Assembly (NCBI RefSeq): GCF_003732275.1
Contig: NZ_MOBM01000012.1
Span: 310,001 to 374,000, forward strand
Direction of reading: 5' to 3'
Source of the DNA: Pseudomonas frederiksbergensis
GTDB lineage: Bacteria > Pseudomonadota > Gammaproteobacteria > Pseudomonadales > Pseudomonadaceae
Length of the DNA stretch: 64,000 nt
Both the position numbers and the translations under genes were made by a program. Below the pieces are notes generated by a model. That model was given only the letters and a program-made list of their open reading frames with translations, made no database searches and was not told the origin of the DNA. Shown here piece after piece: positions 1 through 9,201 of this stretch; position 1 is the first letter of the stretch; each line of letters opens with the position of its first letter.

Positions 1-821
1 AGCACCCAAGCCGACATGCGTCCTTCAGCAGACAAGGTTTTGACCTTGCGCTGGAAACGGAAGCGCCCACGAATCAGTCGACTCAAACGCTCCAGCACCT
101 CGGTCAGATTACCTCCGGTCTCGCGATGAATGAGGATTGAGGTCACCAGCATCATCACTGTCATGCTCGGCATCCGCTCTAGCAGGCCAAGCATGGCCCG
201 GCGTACATCGTTGCCGTAGTTGATATCGGCAAAGGTCGCGCCGAATTCTTGAGCCACTGGTCCCTTATGCTCCTCAGCCACCAAATGCAAGGTTTCATTG
301 AAGGGGTGACCGGCTCGCAGAGCCCTGCACATGGCATCCAATGCATCTGGCAGGCCCTCCTCAAACGCAGCGAAACGTTTGCCACGGTCACGAGAGATTT
401 TCAGCATGGGTAACCAGAACGCTCCGAGGCTCGCCATCAACGCCATCCACCAGACGGACGAGACCATCCAGATCAAGACACCCGCCCAAGCGCCCAGCAC
501 CAACCCGAGCAGCAATACCCTATAGGCCCGGTATTCGTGCCCAGATTGCTCAATCATTTGCGTCAATGTCTCCATAAAGGGCAGCTGCTCAAGCCTGGCC
601 TCCAGTGGTGACAAACGCGTCAGGTATTTCTGCCGCAATACCGTCTGCATGTTGGGCAGATTGTTGGCCTTCTCCATCACATGCAAGCGGCCGCGGATGC
701 GCTTGCGCATCTTGCCGGCCTCGCCGAACACCGGCACCACCACGCCCTGGGACAGCAGGAACACGGCAATAAACACCATGCCGAGGAACATCAGGATGAA
801 TTCACTGGGAATATTGTTCAT
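1..821 (-). CDS. tadB: Tad pilus inner-membrane platform protein TadB (3' end outside window)
   Basis: The protein starts at an ATG whose first bases overlap the tadA stop codon (ATGA overlap), so the two are translationally coupled. It begins with a membrane helix (about residues 8-20, rich in F, L, I and M). A basic cytoplasmic stretch follows, then a hydrophobic hairpin near residues 92-125 with several Trp residues. After that comes the soluble GspF-type platform domain with the motif RALRAGHPF and a following [15 protein letters not shown]. This is the usual TadB/TadC layout. TadB forms the inner-membrane platform on which the TadA ATPase acts. About 273 codons are present and the gene runs off the left edge, where tadC would be expected. 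The assignment is strong from motif and position. Confidence 0.9.
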   Translation of the reverse strand, partial: MNNIPSEFILMFLGMVFIAVFLLSQGVVVPVFGEAGKMRKRIRGRLHVMEKANNLPNMQTVLRQKYLTRLSPLEARLEQLPFMETLTQMIEQSGHEYRAYRVLLLGLVLGAWAGVLIWMVSSVWWMALMASLGAFWLPMLKISRDRGKRFAAFEEGLPDALDAMCRALRAGHPFNETLHLVAEEHKGPVAQEFGATFADINYGNDVRRAMLGLLERMPSMTVMMLVTSILIHRETGGNLTEVLERLSRLIRGRFRFQRKVKTLSAEGRMSAWV

Positions 822-2257
822 GGCTGCCGTGCCTCCATCCATTCAGGCCTGAACATGTTAAGCGGCAATTCAATGCCGCGCTTGGCCAGCACATCGCGGA
901 AGGCCGGGATCATGCCGCTGGGACGGTATTCGCCGAGCACTTCGCCGTTTTCGCCCATGCCTTGACGGGCAAAGGAGAAGATTTCGGTCATGGTGATGAT
1001 CTCGCCCTCCATGCCGTTGATCTCCTGCACGCTGACCAGTCGGCGCTTGCCGTCTTCCTGACGCTCCAGCTGAATCACCACATCAATGGCCGAAGCGATC
1101 TGCTGCCGCATGGCCTTGATCGGGAAGGTCGCCCCGGTCATCGACACCATGTTCTCAACTCTTCCCAACGCATCGCGCGCGGTGTTGGCGTGGATGGTGG
1201 TCAACGAGCCATCGTGGCCGGTGTTCATCGCCGTCAGCATGTCCAGCGCTTCGGCGCCACGCACTTCGCCGATCACAATGCGGTCCGGACGCATCCGCAG
1301 GCTGTTGCGCACCAACTCCCGCTGACTCACCTCGCCACGCCCTTCGATGTTGCAAGGGCGGGTTTCCAGGCGCACCACATGGGGCTGCTGCAGTTGCAGT
1401 TCGGCCGAGTCTTCGATGGTGACAATCCGTTCGTTTTGCGGGATGAAACTGGACAGCACATTGAGCATGGTTGTCTTGCCGCTGCCGGTACCACCGGAAA
1501 TCAGCACGTTCAAGCGTCCGCGGACAATCGCCTTGAGCAGCAGGGCTATGGCCGGGGTCAACGTCCCCACCGAGATCAGGCTGTCGGTATTGAGCAGGTC
1601 CACCGCAAAGCGGCGAATCGACATGCTCGGGCCGTCGATGGCCAGCGGCGGGATAATCGCGTTGACCCGTGAACCGTCCTTGAGCCGGGCGTCCACCAAT
1701 GGCGAGGACTCGTCGATACGCCGACCAAGGCTGGATACAATGCGGTCGATGATGTTCAGCAAATGCTGATCATCGCGAAAGCGCACATCGGTCCGTTGCA
1801 GTTTGCCGAAGCGCTCGACATAGACCGAGGCATAGCCGTTGACCAGAATGTCGGACACGCTGTGATCGGCCAGCAGCGGTTCCAGGGGACCCAGGCCAAG
1901 CACCTCGTCGGTGATCTGCTTGATGATCAATTGGCGGCTAACGGAACTCACCGGCGCCGAATGTTCATCGAGCAAGCGCTGGCAAATATCACGAATCTGC
2001 CGCGTGGCCTCGGCCTGTTCAAGGGAGTCCAGCAAGGACAGGTCCATGACCTTGAGCAACTGCTGGTAGATCTTTTCCCGCCACTCGGCCTCCACCGGGG
2101 TGACCTGGGTTCTGGTTTCATACAGGACATCCGGAATTGCATGCTCCCACGCCATCAACTCTTCTGCCGGATCCGGGTCACGGCCCAACTGGGTAGCCGA
2201 CGAAGAGGCGGGTTTACCGGACTGTTTGCGCAAGCGGTTACGAAAGTCGCTGATCAT
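818..2257 (-). CDS. tadA: Tad pilus secretion ATPase TadA/CpaF
   Basis: This 479-residue protein is a type II/IV secretion-superfamily ATPase that powers Flp pilus extension, and probably retraction. Walker [10 protein letters not shown] is at residues 255-263. The Asp-box region [10 protein letters not shown] follows, Walker [10 protein letters not shown] is at 326-334, and the His-box [11 protein letters not shown] is at 347-357. The N-terminal about 100 residues form the variable helical domain typical of CpaF. The start has a clear GGGGGA ribosome site six bases upstream. It lies 3 bp after tadZ and overlaps tadB by 4 bp, so it belongs to one operon. Length and motifs are complete. Confidence 0.96.
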   Translation of the reverse strand: MISDFRNRLRKQSGKPASSSATQLGRDPDPAEELMAWEHAIPDVLYETRTQVTPVEAEWREKIYQQLLKVMDLSLLDSLEQAEATRQIRDICQRLLDEHSAPVSSVSRQLIIKQITDEVLGLGPLEPLLADHSVSDILVNGYASVYVERFGKLQRTDVRFRDDQHLLNIIDRIVSSLGRRIDESSPLVDARLKDGSRVNAIIPPLAIDGPSMSIRRFAVDLLNTDSLISVGTLTPAIALLLKAIVRGRLNVLISGGTGSGKTTMLNVLSSFIPQNERIVTIEDSAELQLQQPHVVRLETRPCNIEGRGEVSQRELVRNSLRMRPDRIVIGEVRGAEALDMLTAMNTGHDGSLTTIHANTARDALGRVENMVSMTGATFPIKAMRQQIASAIDVVIQLERQEDGKRRLVSVQEINGMEGEIITMTEIFSFARQGMGENGEVLGEYRPSGMIPAFRDVLAKRGIELPLNMFRPEWMEARQP

Positions 2258-2260
2258 GGG

Positions 2261-3481
2261 TCATCCCCCGAAAAAACGGTTGAAGGCGCGTTTGAGTAAG
2301 CCTTTGTTCCCGGCCACCTGTTGACCGACCAGGTCCTCGGTCATGTCGCGCAGTGCGGCAGTAATCGCTGCCCTCGGCGCATGCAGCCCCAACGGCACGC
2401 CAGTGTTCTGACTCTGGCTGACCAGGTTGAAGTCGTTGGGTAATTTCGACAGATTGGTGCAGCGCAGTGCCTCGCCAATGTCTTTGAGGCTGATCGCTCC
2501 CGCCTTGTCAAAGCGGTTGACCACTATCTGCAATTGATCCCCGCGCACGCCCAGGTCATCGCGAAGAATCCGCACCAGGGAGCTGGCATCCCGCAGATGA
2601 CTGACGCTTTGCTGCACCACTACGTACACCCGATCCACCTGTTCCAGCACGGAGCCGGTGAGGTGATCGATTTGCCGCGGCAGGTCGATCACCACCCAGT
2701 CATAGCTGGCACGGGCCAACTTCAACAGGGCATCAAGCTGCTCGGGTTGGGCATCCTGCGGTAGACACAGCTCACCGGCCCGACCACCCAGCACATGCAA
2801 GGTCGGGCTGAAGTGGCTGCAAAAACCGCGTAGCGCGACGCTGTCCATGCCGTCGATCTGGTGCAACACCTCCAGATGGCTGTGCGACTGCGCCACATCC
2901 AGATAATGCGTCACGCTGCCAAATTGCAGGTCCATGTCCAGCAACAGGGTACTGCCACCCCTGGCACTGAGCTGCTGAGCCAGGTTGCAAGCCACCAGGG
3001 TTCCGCCGGAGCCGCCCTTGGCGCTCATCACGGCGATCAATTTCCCTTCTGCCCCGCTGCCGGTCCGAACCTCCATGACCAGGCGATTCAAGGCGGCGAC
3101 CAGCTCTGTCTCGGCGATGGGCTCCGGCAGCACGTCACGGGCCCCCGCTTGCATCGCCAGACGCATGGCCTCCTGCTCGCTCAAGAGCCCGCACACCAAC
3201 ATCGGCGGCCGCTCATGGGCCGGACGCTGTAACAGCGCTGACAACTCTTCGCGCCACAGATGGCTGACGCGCAACAGCAACAGATCGGGCATCCGGTCCA
3301 GACCGTAGAGTGGGTCGACATGCCCATTACTTACCAGGCGAGTGCTCACCTCCAGGCAAGGCATGCGTTGGCAGACGCTCTGCAGATCGCGCAAAGCGGT
3401 GGCATCACGGCTGCTGATCAGCAACCGGAGCCCGGTTTTGCCGGTCGAGGTGGAGAGCGGAGTTTCCTTGGTATTCAGCAT
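2261..3481 (-). CDS. tadZ: Tad pilus localisation protein TadZ/CpaE (ParA/MinD-like)
   Basis: The 406-residue protein has an N-terminal receiver-like domain (about 18-135) joined to a MinD/ParA-type ATPase domain (about 146-400). The phosphate-binding loop reads KGGSGGT at residues 155-161. The first, signature lysine is kept, but the P-loop lysine is glycine. TadZ/CpaE proteins often have such a deviant Walker A, so the protein is probably still functional in polar placement of the Tad machine even if ATP hydrolysis is weak or absent. Other ParA landmarks are visible: LLLDMDLQFGS and a VVIDLPR strand. It overlaps the preceding tadE-like gene by 7 bp. Confidence 0.92.
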   Translation of the reverse strand: MLNTKETPLSTSTGKTGLRLLISSRDATALRDLQSVCQRMPCLEVSTRLVSNGHVDPLYGLDRMPDLLLLRVSHLWREELSALLQRPAHERPPMLVCGLLSEQEAMRLAMQAGARDVLPEPIAETELVAALNRLVMEVRTGSGAEGKLIAVMSAKGGSGGTLVACNLAQQLSARGGSTLLLDMDLQFGSVTHYLDVAQSHSHLEVLHQIDGMDSVALRGFCSHFSPTLHVLGGRAGELCLPQDAQPEQLDALLKLARASYDWVVIDLPRQIDHLTGSVLEQVDRVYVVVQQSVSHLRDASSLVRILRDDLGVRGDQLQIVVNRFDKAGAISLKDIGEALRCTNLSKLPNDFNLVSQSQNTGVPLGLHAPRAAITAALRDMTEDLVGQQVAGNKGLLKRAFNRFFGG

Positions 3482-3969
3482 GGCGTGATCTCCCCGGAAT
3501 CGGAATGACGCCCGAGGCTTTCGCGTGGCAACGTTGCCCTGAAGGTAGGCAAGGTAATAGGCACGCCGAACCCGGGAATAAACAGATTGAAAACGAAGTT
3601 TTGCAGGTTCAACTGGACGTAGCGGATGGCACGAAAACCATTGACCCCAGTCGTGTCAGCGGGGTTGGCCACCAGCGCGCCATTTTCATCCAGATAGGTC
3701 AACGACAGGTTGCTGGTGGCCAGATTGTTGATCAGCTGGCTCGTACCGGCATCGCTCGCGGCATTGAAGATCGCCCGCCGCAACACCACCGGATCACTGA
3801 TATTGCATACCGCCGCCAGGCGTGCACCACGCCGCGCAGCTTCATCCAGCGCATTGACCGTGAAGTACAGACGGCCCATTTCCAATACGCCGAACAACAG
3901 GGTGAACACCAGTAAACCAACGACGGCGAATTCCACAATATAGGTACCGTGCATGTGTTTGCGATTCAT
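3475..3969 (-). CDS. TadE-like pseudopilin of the Tad system
   Basis: The protein has about 164 residues. It starts with a short basic leader, then a hydrophobic N-terminal helix beginning YIVEFAVVGLLVF, where the Glu sits in the position typical of TadE-like prepilins. The motif NALDEAARRGARLAA follows, as in the TadE domain. TadE and TadF are pseudopilins processed by the prepilin peptidase and help pilus assembly. The ATG at 3969 shares its A with the stop of the gene before it (TGATG), and a GTG one codon earlier is possible. Which of the two adjacent small proteins is TadE and which TadF cannot be settled by eye. Confidence 0.85.
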   Translation of the reverse strand: MNRKHMHGTYIVEFAVVGLLVFTLLFGVLEMGRLYFTVNALDEAARRGARLAAVCNISDPVVLRRAIFNAASDAGTSQLINNLATSNLSLTYLDENGALVANPADTTGVNGFRAIRYVQLNLQNFVFNLFIPGFGVPITLPTFRATLPRESLGRHSDSGEITPC

Positions 3970-4448
3970 CACAGTGCCCTCATGACGGTCGTGGCGACCA
4001 GCGGAATGCTCAGCGCAATTTGACTACCAAAAAATCCTGGAATCGCTCCACTGCAATTGCCACCGCCAATTACCGGACAAAAGTTATAGGTGATGGTGAC
4101 TCGCACATGGTCGGCGCCTACCGCGGCGACCACTACGTTCGCGGTCGTCAAGCCAGACACCACCGCGGTCCCGGTATTTGCAGGCACACCATAGACCGCC
4201 ACGTTTTTTGTCTGGGTCTGCAGCGTACTGCTCAGAGCGACCATTCCAAGCGTCGAGTTCCAGGCTTGACTGGCGACAAAACGGTCGGCATCACGACTGG
4301 CCTGCAACAGGACGTTGTACTGATAGAGCAAGCGGCCGAACTCACCGAAGGTCAGCAATAGCAACAGCAATACCGGCAGGACGAGGGTGAATTCAACCAT
4401 GGCAAGGCCTTGCTGGGCCTGTGGTCGTTTGAACGTGTGATGTCTCAT
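3969..4448 (-). CDS. TadE/TadF-like pseudopilin of the Tad system
   Basis: This 159-residue protein has a basic leader ending in QQG, followed by a hydrophobic helix LAMVEFTLVLPVLLLLLLTF. The conserved Glu lies five residues after the likely cleavage point, as in Flp-type prepilins. The next segment, GRLLYQYNVLLQASRDADRF, matches the TadE domain pattern. A GGAGG ribosome site stands directly upstream, 8 bp after the tadG-like gene. Two cysteines near the C-terminus (CPVIGGGNC) could form a disulfide. It probably works with the next pseudopilin in pilus assembly. Confidence 0.85.
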   Translation of the reverse strand: MRHHTFKRPQAQQGLAMVEFTLVLPVLLLLLLTFGEFGRLLYQYNVLLQASRDADRFVASQAWNSTLGMVALSSTLQTQTKNVAVYGVPANTGTAVVSGLTTANVVVAAVGADHVRVTITYNFCPVIGGGNCSGAIPGFFGSQIALSIPLVATTVMRAL

Positions 4449-4456
4449 GACGCCTC

Positions 4457-5797
4457 CTACGAGTCTGTGCTCGGAGTGCCGCTGCCGTTGAGATAGGTTT
4501 TATAGAGCTGAATGATCTGCGGACCGGAATCATTTGCCGGCGAAGGGCTGGGCACATTGTCGCCTTCGCACTCCCTCACAAACTGTCCGAATATCTGCGC
4601 TTGCGTGCCGCCACTACTCATTGGCTGCACCACGAAATAGCAACCAAAACCCAGGACAGGGATCGTAGTTGAACCGCCCTGTTTGCCGGTGCAGTTGCCA
4701 ACGACGACTTTCAACATCCGACGCTCGAATACCCCATTGCTCTGGCAGCCACTGCCGGCCCCCCCCACACACGCGGCAACACTCGCCTTCCAGTCGTTGT
4801 AATCCAGTATGGTGTTGCTGCCGGCGGTGAGATTGCCGCCGCTCGAGGTGACGGGCTGCCCCTTGTAAAGCACCTGCGCCGGGGTGACTGAATCGTTGTA
4901 GGTGATCGCGGGATTGCTCGACGACGTCACCAGGTCTGGCGGATAGTTCGAGGCACTTACCGGGCCGTTGTAGATGCCGAAGCGCGTATTCAGGCCTTGA
5001 GACGCAGGGCCCACCGTGTTGCCGGGTGAAGTCTGGACATTGTCCCCCACATTGCGGCAGACCGAGCCGCCTCCGGCCAGATCTTCTCTGACCGAACTGC
5101 CGCCCGAACCGAAATCGAGCAATTGAAAGTTTCCTGGACCAATGGCGGACGAATTGCCAGCCGCCGACTTCAACACCTGCAAATCACCAAACCGGAAGCC
5201 CCAGAACATACCAGCGTTCGGATCGTATTGAGTCGCATCGCCACAGATCATCAACGGTGCAAGATCACACGGCCTAGTAGGGCTAGGTCCAGCAGTGGCG
5301 ATTGCCGCCACCGCTTTGTTCCCCACGGCGCCGAATGCCTCGGCGAAGTTCCAGAAAAATCCCGTCAGGTTATAGTTCGGTACCGATACTCGGACGTATT
5401 TGGCATTCGAAGGCCCGGGATAGGAGAACGGGCCATAAACGAGGCTGGACAGTTCCACCACCGCGAATGCGCCTGGGTTGCCGGCGACAGCCGTGGCCAA
5501 TTCGGTGTTGCCGGTGGCATTGGCATTTTGCATCAGCGTATTGAGCGCGGCAGTCCGCGTCGTGCTGGCACTGTTGGCACCTCCTACCACCTGGCTCAGG
5601 GTTTTGGCACCACTCAGGGCTGCGGCATCCACCGCATTCTGCAGACGGCTCTTGTTCAGCAGCATGTGTCCGCCGTCCAGAGCCAACGCCGCCATCATGA
5701 GCATCACCACCAACGTGATCGCCATCAATATGCTCACCGCCCCTCTCTGGCGCCTTGGCGTCGTAGTGAACGGCCGTTGAATACGAAGATTCATCAT
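4457..5797 (-). CDS. TadG-like Tad pilus assembly protein
   Basis: This protein of about 446 residues has the N-terminal Tad/TadG signature. A basic leader ends RRQRGAVSI, then comes a single membrane helix LMAITLVVMLMMAALALDGG. The motif LLNKSRLQNAVDAAALSGA follows, which is the classical Tad_N/TadG-type segment. The rest is a large Gly/Ser/Asn-rich periplasmic domain with at least eight cysteines, which suggests disulfides. No clear von Willebrand domain is visible, although many TadG proteins carry one. Two ATGs in tandem (5797, 5794) follow a GAGGG ribosome site, and the first was chosen. A 75-bp gap separates it from cpaB, the largest gap inside the operon. Confidence 0.85.
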   Translation of the reverse strand: MMNLRIQRPFTTTPRRQRGAVSILMAITLVVMLMMAALALDGGHMLLNKSRLQNAVDAAALSGAKTLSQVVGGANSASTTRTAALNTLMQNANATGNTELATAVAGNPGAFAVVELSSLVYGPFSYPGPSNAKYVRVSVPNYNLTGFFWNFAEAFGAVGNKAVAAIATAGPSPTRPCDLAPLMICGDATQYDPNAGMFWGFRFGDLQVLKSAAGNSSAIGPGNFQLLDFGSGGSSVREDLAGGGSVCRNVGDNVQTSPGNTVGPASQGLNTRFGIYNGPVSASNYPPDLVTSSSNPAITYNDSVTPAQVLYKGQPVTSSGGNLTAGSNTILDYNDWKASVAACVGGAGSGCQSNGVFERRMLKVVVGNCTGKQGGSTTIPVLGFGCYFVVQPMSSGGTQAQIFGQFVRECEGDNVPSPSPANDSGPQIIQLYKTYLNGSGTPSTDS

Positions 5798-5872
5798 CAA
5801 GCCCTCATTTGCCGATACTGATCCGGATCGGCTCCGCCAATACCTGGGTGTCCAGGCGCCTGTTGCGTTCTG

Positions 5873-6682
5873 TCAGCGAATATTGACTACTTTGGTTTCG
5901 ATCCCGCGGATAATGGTGATCGCCCCGCCACCCTCATTGCTGCTGCGCTGCACCACGCGTTTTGGCACCGTGGCGGTGGCCACAGCCATGACCGGTGCGG
6001 CAGGCGCAACGGCCGCGATTTTTTTCTCGGAGTTCAGCGGGTTGCGCAGGGTCAGTTGCAATTTCCCCTCCGTTTGCGCCGTGACCAGGGTTTCCGCCTC
6101 TGCGGTCGTCATCTCCAGCGTCACTGCACGCACCACCACCGGTTGGGTCTTGTCGGTACCCGCCGTCTGGTCCACTGCCAACACCCGCAAGTTCTCGAGG
6201 ATGGTCCTGGACACGGCGCTGTTACTGCCGGCGTTGGTGGTTTTGGTCGCCAGCACATCGACCCGGTTACCTGGCAGGAGAAATCCGCCCACGCCGACCA
6301 CATCGTCCACGCGTACCGATATGGCACGTTTGTCGGTCGCAATCAGCGAGGCCAGGGTGCTGCCACCCAAGTGCTCGCTCAGGCGCGCGCCGCGCATGAT
6401 GTCGCCCTTCAGAATGTCGAACGTTGCGATCTTGCCCACTGCTTTGTCGCTGGAGTCGAAGGCATCGTCCGGGATCGTGTCCATGGGCATGCGCATGGTC
6501 GTGACTTGCTGGGCCTCGACCATCTGCCCGAATGGAATCTCTGCCGTGGCGACCACCACGCTTCGAAGGTGGTCATCCGGGCTGGCATTGAGCCGCGCGC
6601 TCAGCCAGGAATCGGCCATCCATGCGGCGCCAAGGCCCATGACCAGGGAAACACCTATCAGGGGAAGAGTACGAGAGCTCAT
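5873..6682 (-). CDS. cpaB: Flp pilus assembly protein CpaB/RcpC (SAF domain)
   Basis: The 269-residue protein has an N-terminal signal anchor (MSSRTLPLIGVSLVMGLGAA) and then a SAF-type domain: VVVATAEIPFGQMVEAQQVT, followed by GDIMRGARLSE and the beta-rich VDDVVGVGGFLLPGNRVDVL. This is the RcpC/CpaB fold, a periplasmic partner of the outer-membrane secretin. In most tad loci the secretin gene (rcpA/cpaC) follows directly. Here the next gene is tadG-like, so the secretin must be outside the window or absent. A GGAGA ribosome site is 7 bases before the ATG. The gene lies 15 bp after the AAA+ ATPase gene. Confidence 0.92.
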   Translation of the reverse strand: MSSRTLPLIGVSLVMGLGAAWMADSWLSARLNASPDDHLRSVVVATAEIPFGQMVEAQQVTTMRMPMDTIPDDAFDSSDKAVGKIATFDILKGDIMRGARLSEHLGGSTLASLIATDKRAISVRVDDVVGVGGFLLPGNRVDVLATKTTNAGSNSAVSRTILENLRVLAVDQTAGTDKTQPVVVRAVTLEMTTAEAETLVTAQTEGKLQLTLRNPLNSEKKIAAVAPAAPVMAVATATVPKRVVQRSSNEGGGAITIIRGIETKVVNIR

Positions 6683-6697
6683 GTCAGTATCTCCGAA

Positions 6698-8032
6698 TCA
6701 AAGAAAGTCGAGCTGGACGAAATAGTTGTGCCAGGCCCATTCCAATTCTTGCGGTGACAGGGGTCCGGAACCGCCCATATAACGCTGACGGTCAAGCGCC
6801 ATGTTCAGGAGATCGCGGGGATGGCAAGGCACCAGGGGCATGCCTTCACTTGCATAAAGCCTCTGGAGTACATAACGCAGCAGCAGCGGGTCAAAAGGAA
6901 TGCCCAGACGCTCGCTTTCCTGACGCCAGATCTTTTCGTATTCCTCGGGCTTCAGGTAACCGAACTGCAGCTTGTAGCCAATCCGGCGGAGGAAGGCCTC
7001 ATCGGCCAGTTCCAGAGGATTGAGGTTGGTGGAGAACACCAGAATCAGATCGAACGGCAGCTCGCAATGCCGACCGCCGCCCAGGTTGAGGAAATCGCGT
7101 TTCTCTTCCATGGGTACGATCCAGCGGTTCAACAGTTCGGCGGGGGCCATGCGCTGGCGCCCCATGTCGTCGATGATGAACAGGCCGTTACTGGCCTTGA
7201 GTTGCAAGGCAGCCTGGTACTGACGGGTGAAGGGGTCATAGCGAACGTCCAGCTGTTCCATGCTCAGCTCGCCGCCCGTGATAACGATCGGGCGTTTGCA
7301 ACACAGCAGTCGACGGTCGATCCCTTCGTTGAGCATCAGATTGTTCTGTTGACTGCTTTCATCGAGCCGCTGATGTACCTGCGGATCGTAGATCTCTATC
7401 ACCGACTCGTTGATCACGATGGCATGAGGTACCCAGATGGCCTCGGCGAACAGACGAATCAGCCGACTGCTGACATAAGTCTTGCCGGTACCCGCCGGGC
7501 CATAAATCATGATCGCGCGCCCGGAGTTCAGTGCCACACCCAACTGATCGAGCATCCCCTCGGTAAGCACTACACCAGCAAGGGCGTTGCGCATATCGTT
7601 GGCGTTGATGCGACCATGGTGAATGGTCTGCAATTTGATCAGGGAGCGGTAAGTACTCACCGGGAAAGGTGCAGCGCCGATGTAGCCACTGCGCGACAGC
7701 GCATCGCGGGCGGCACTGCGACCGCGTTCAGTCAGGCCATAACGCAGCATTTGCCCACTCGTGGTTTGCGGCCCCATCTGACCAAGCACTTCGACACGGC
7801 CATCCTTGCGCAAAAACGCCAGGACTTCTTCAAGTACAGCGCCGGTCAGTGCCAGGCGCTCCACCAGACGCGACATGTCCAGCACGCCGGCGTCATATAA
7901 ATGTTTGCAAACCAACTCGCCGAGAAAACTGTCTGTCAGACCTGTTTCGCGGATTGTGCACGGCTGAGGAGCCAGTCGTTGCACCGCTTCCCGCTCATTG
8001 GGGAAGGCATCAGTATCAACCATGACGTGCAT
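6698..8032 (-). CDS. AAA+ ATPase embedded in the tad operon
   Basis: The protein has 444 residues when started at the ATG at 8032, which has GGGAG seven bases upstream; a longer reading would overlap the prepilin peptidase gene deeply. Residues 30-120 look helical and winged-helix-like (DMSRLVERLALTG, then a TSGQMLRYGLTERGR turn). The AAA+ core has Walker A GPAGTGKT at 178-185, Walker B LFIIDD at 284-289, a sensor-1-like VFSTN at 332-336 and an arginine pair in AFLRRIGYK near 350. It resembles MoxR-type or chaperone-like ATPases rather than TadA. The tight placement, 2 bp after tadV and 15 bp before cpaB, says it is co-expressed with the pilus genes. Its role is unknown; remodelling or regulation of the apparatus is an inference. 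Confidence 0.8.
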   Translation of the reverse strand: MHVMVDTDAFPNEREAVQRLAPQPCTIRETGLTDSFLGELVCKHLYDAGVLDMSRLVERLALTGAVLEEVLAFLRKDGRVEVLGQMGPQTTSGQMLRYGLTERGRSAARDALSRSGYIGAAPFPVSTYRSLIKLQTIHHGRINANDMRNALAGVVLTEGMLDQLGVALNSGRAIMIYGPAGTGKTYVSSRLIRLFAEAIWVPHAIVINESVIEIYDPQVHQRLDESSQQNNLMLNEGIDRRLLCCKRPIVITGGELSMEQLDVRYDPFTRQYQAALQLKASNGLFIIDDMGRQRMAPAELLNRWIVPMEEKRDFLNLGGGRHCELPFDLILVFSTNLNPLELADEAFLRRIGYKLQFGYLKPEEYEKIWRQESERLGIPFDPLLLRYVLQRLYASEGMPLVPCHPRDLLNMALDRQRYMGGSGPLSPQELEWAWHNYFVQLDFL

Positions 8033-8034
8033 GA

Positions 8035-8565
8035 CTAATCTCCCAACCCACTGGCAATGAGTTGCCAGTAGATGCTGCCCAGAGTGCCGAGCAAGATTGC
8101 AATAGCGTAAGGAAAGGGCTTTCCGGCAGCCTCGTCCGCACTCGGCGCCAAGTAGGCCCGAGCCTTCAGAATCAGCCAATAACGCCCCAGGGTTTGCAAC
8201 ATCTGACCGTGCACCAGTACGATCAGAAAACCGCACAGACCGCCAAATACCAGACTGTATAGAGCGGCCCACACTGCGTAATGAACCGGTAGGAAGCTGC
8301 CAACCATGGCCATCAACTTGACGTCGCCGGCGGCCATGCCACCCACAGCATGCATGGGCAGAAACAGCGCAAAACAGATCAGGACGCTTAACAGGCTGTC
8401 ACCCAACCCGCTTATTCCACCTGAATAAGCCTGGCCGGCTAATCCCAGAGCCAGGCCCACCAGGATCAGCAGGTTGGGAATGCGGTGGCGACGAATATCG
8501 CTCACCACCGCTACGCCCAGCAGCCCTATCAGCAAACCAGTAGCTATCAGCTGCTCCATGGACAT
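8035..8565 (-). CDS. Prepilin peptidase TadV/CpaA/FppA (A24 family)
   Basis: This 176-residue polytopic membrane protein has the two catalytic aspartates of GXGD-type aspartic proteases: D23 in VVSDIRRHRIPN and D81 in GGMAAGDVKLMA. It lacks the N-terminal methyltransferase cysteine domain of PilD, as expected for the short TadV/CpaA type. It should cleave the leader peptides of Flp and the TadE/F pseudopilins at the cytoplasmic face. It lies 28 bp after flp, within the operon. The start could also be the ATG two codons further in. Confidence 0.93.
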   Translation of the reverse strand: MSMEQLIATGLLIGLLGVAVVSDIRRHRIPNLLILVGLALGLAGQAYSGGISGLGDSLLSVLICFALFLPMHAVGGMAAGDVKLMAMVGSFLPVHYAVWAALYSLVFGGLCGFLIVLVHGQMLQTLGRYWLILKARAYLAPSADEAAGKPFPYAIAILLGTLGSIYWQLIASGLGD

Positions 8566-8593
8566 TGCAGCATCTCCCTATCGGAAATTGTTG

Positions 8594-8791
8594 TTACGCG
8601 CACGCATTACCAGCACCGACGGCATTGCACAGCGCTGTGATTTGGGTATGCACGGCAATTCCGAGATCGGTGAATGCGAGGGCAACAGCCGCCGTAATCA
8701 ACCCTCCCGCTACCGCATACTCCACAATGGTCAGGCCATCTTCGTCTTTGACGAATTTCACTACCGAAGCCTTGATTGCTTGAATGATCAT
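8594..8791 (-). CDS. flp: Flp-type major pilin
   Basis: The 65-residue prepilin starts at the ATG at 8791, with GAGGTGG just upstream. The leader MIIQAIKASVVKFVKDEDG ends in Gly19. The mature part starts LTIVEYAVAGG, with Glu at +5 and Tyr at +6, the diagnostic Flp motif. A hydrophobic helix follows, and a C-terminal tail carries two Cys residues. It is the first gene of the operon and should be the most highly transcribed. The ATG upstream at 8971 gives an unlikely extension and was not used. Confidence 0.95.
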   Translation of the reverse strand: MIIQAIKASVVKFVKDEDGLTIVEYAVAGGLITAAVALAFTDLGIAVHTQITALCNAVGAGNACA

Positions 8792-9201
8792 TTTGCCCAC
8801 CTCACTCGAATGTTGTTTTTCCGGAAGGCAGTACGTTCTGTGCTGCCTGGATGCAACACTAGTCAGGGGCAAGGCATGTGCGTTAGGAAGATTTTGCACA
8901 TCACTAGGACTTTTTTGCGGGTGAGCCAAATACGGTTCATTGGCCTTTGAAGACGTATCAAGAGGGGGCAAAACGAGGGCTGGCAGGCAAAGATGATTGC
9001 CATTGATTCACAAGCGACGAGCGGTTGATACCGGGTGTGCCAAGCCACGTCAACAAACAGTCGCCCTAGACAGGCTTCAGGCAACCCATAGAGCGAATAG
9101 AACTAACTTACGTTTTTCTTATCAGCATTTAGTCTGCAAAGTGATAGCACGTTAGCAATACTACTCACCGAGAACGGCACGAAGAACCGCAGAGTAGAGA
9201 C
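8792..9201. other. Divergent intergenic region, flp / AraC-type regulator
   Basis: This 410-bp region must contain the promoters of the tad operon (leftward) and of the regulator (rightward). No convincing sigma-70 or sigma-54 promoter pair, and no clear dyad operator, was identified by eye. No believable small gene is seen. Confidence 0.5.

Noticed and set aside
8033..8272. Longer N-terminus for the AAA+ ATPase starting at 8272
   Set aside because: It would overlap the prepilin peptidase gene by about 240 bp and has no protein-like composition. The ATG at 8032 has a good ribosome site.
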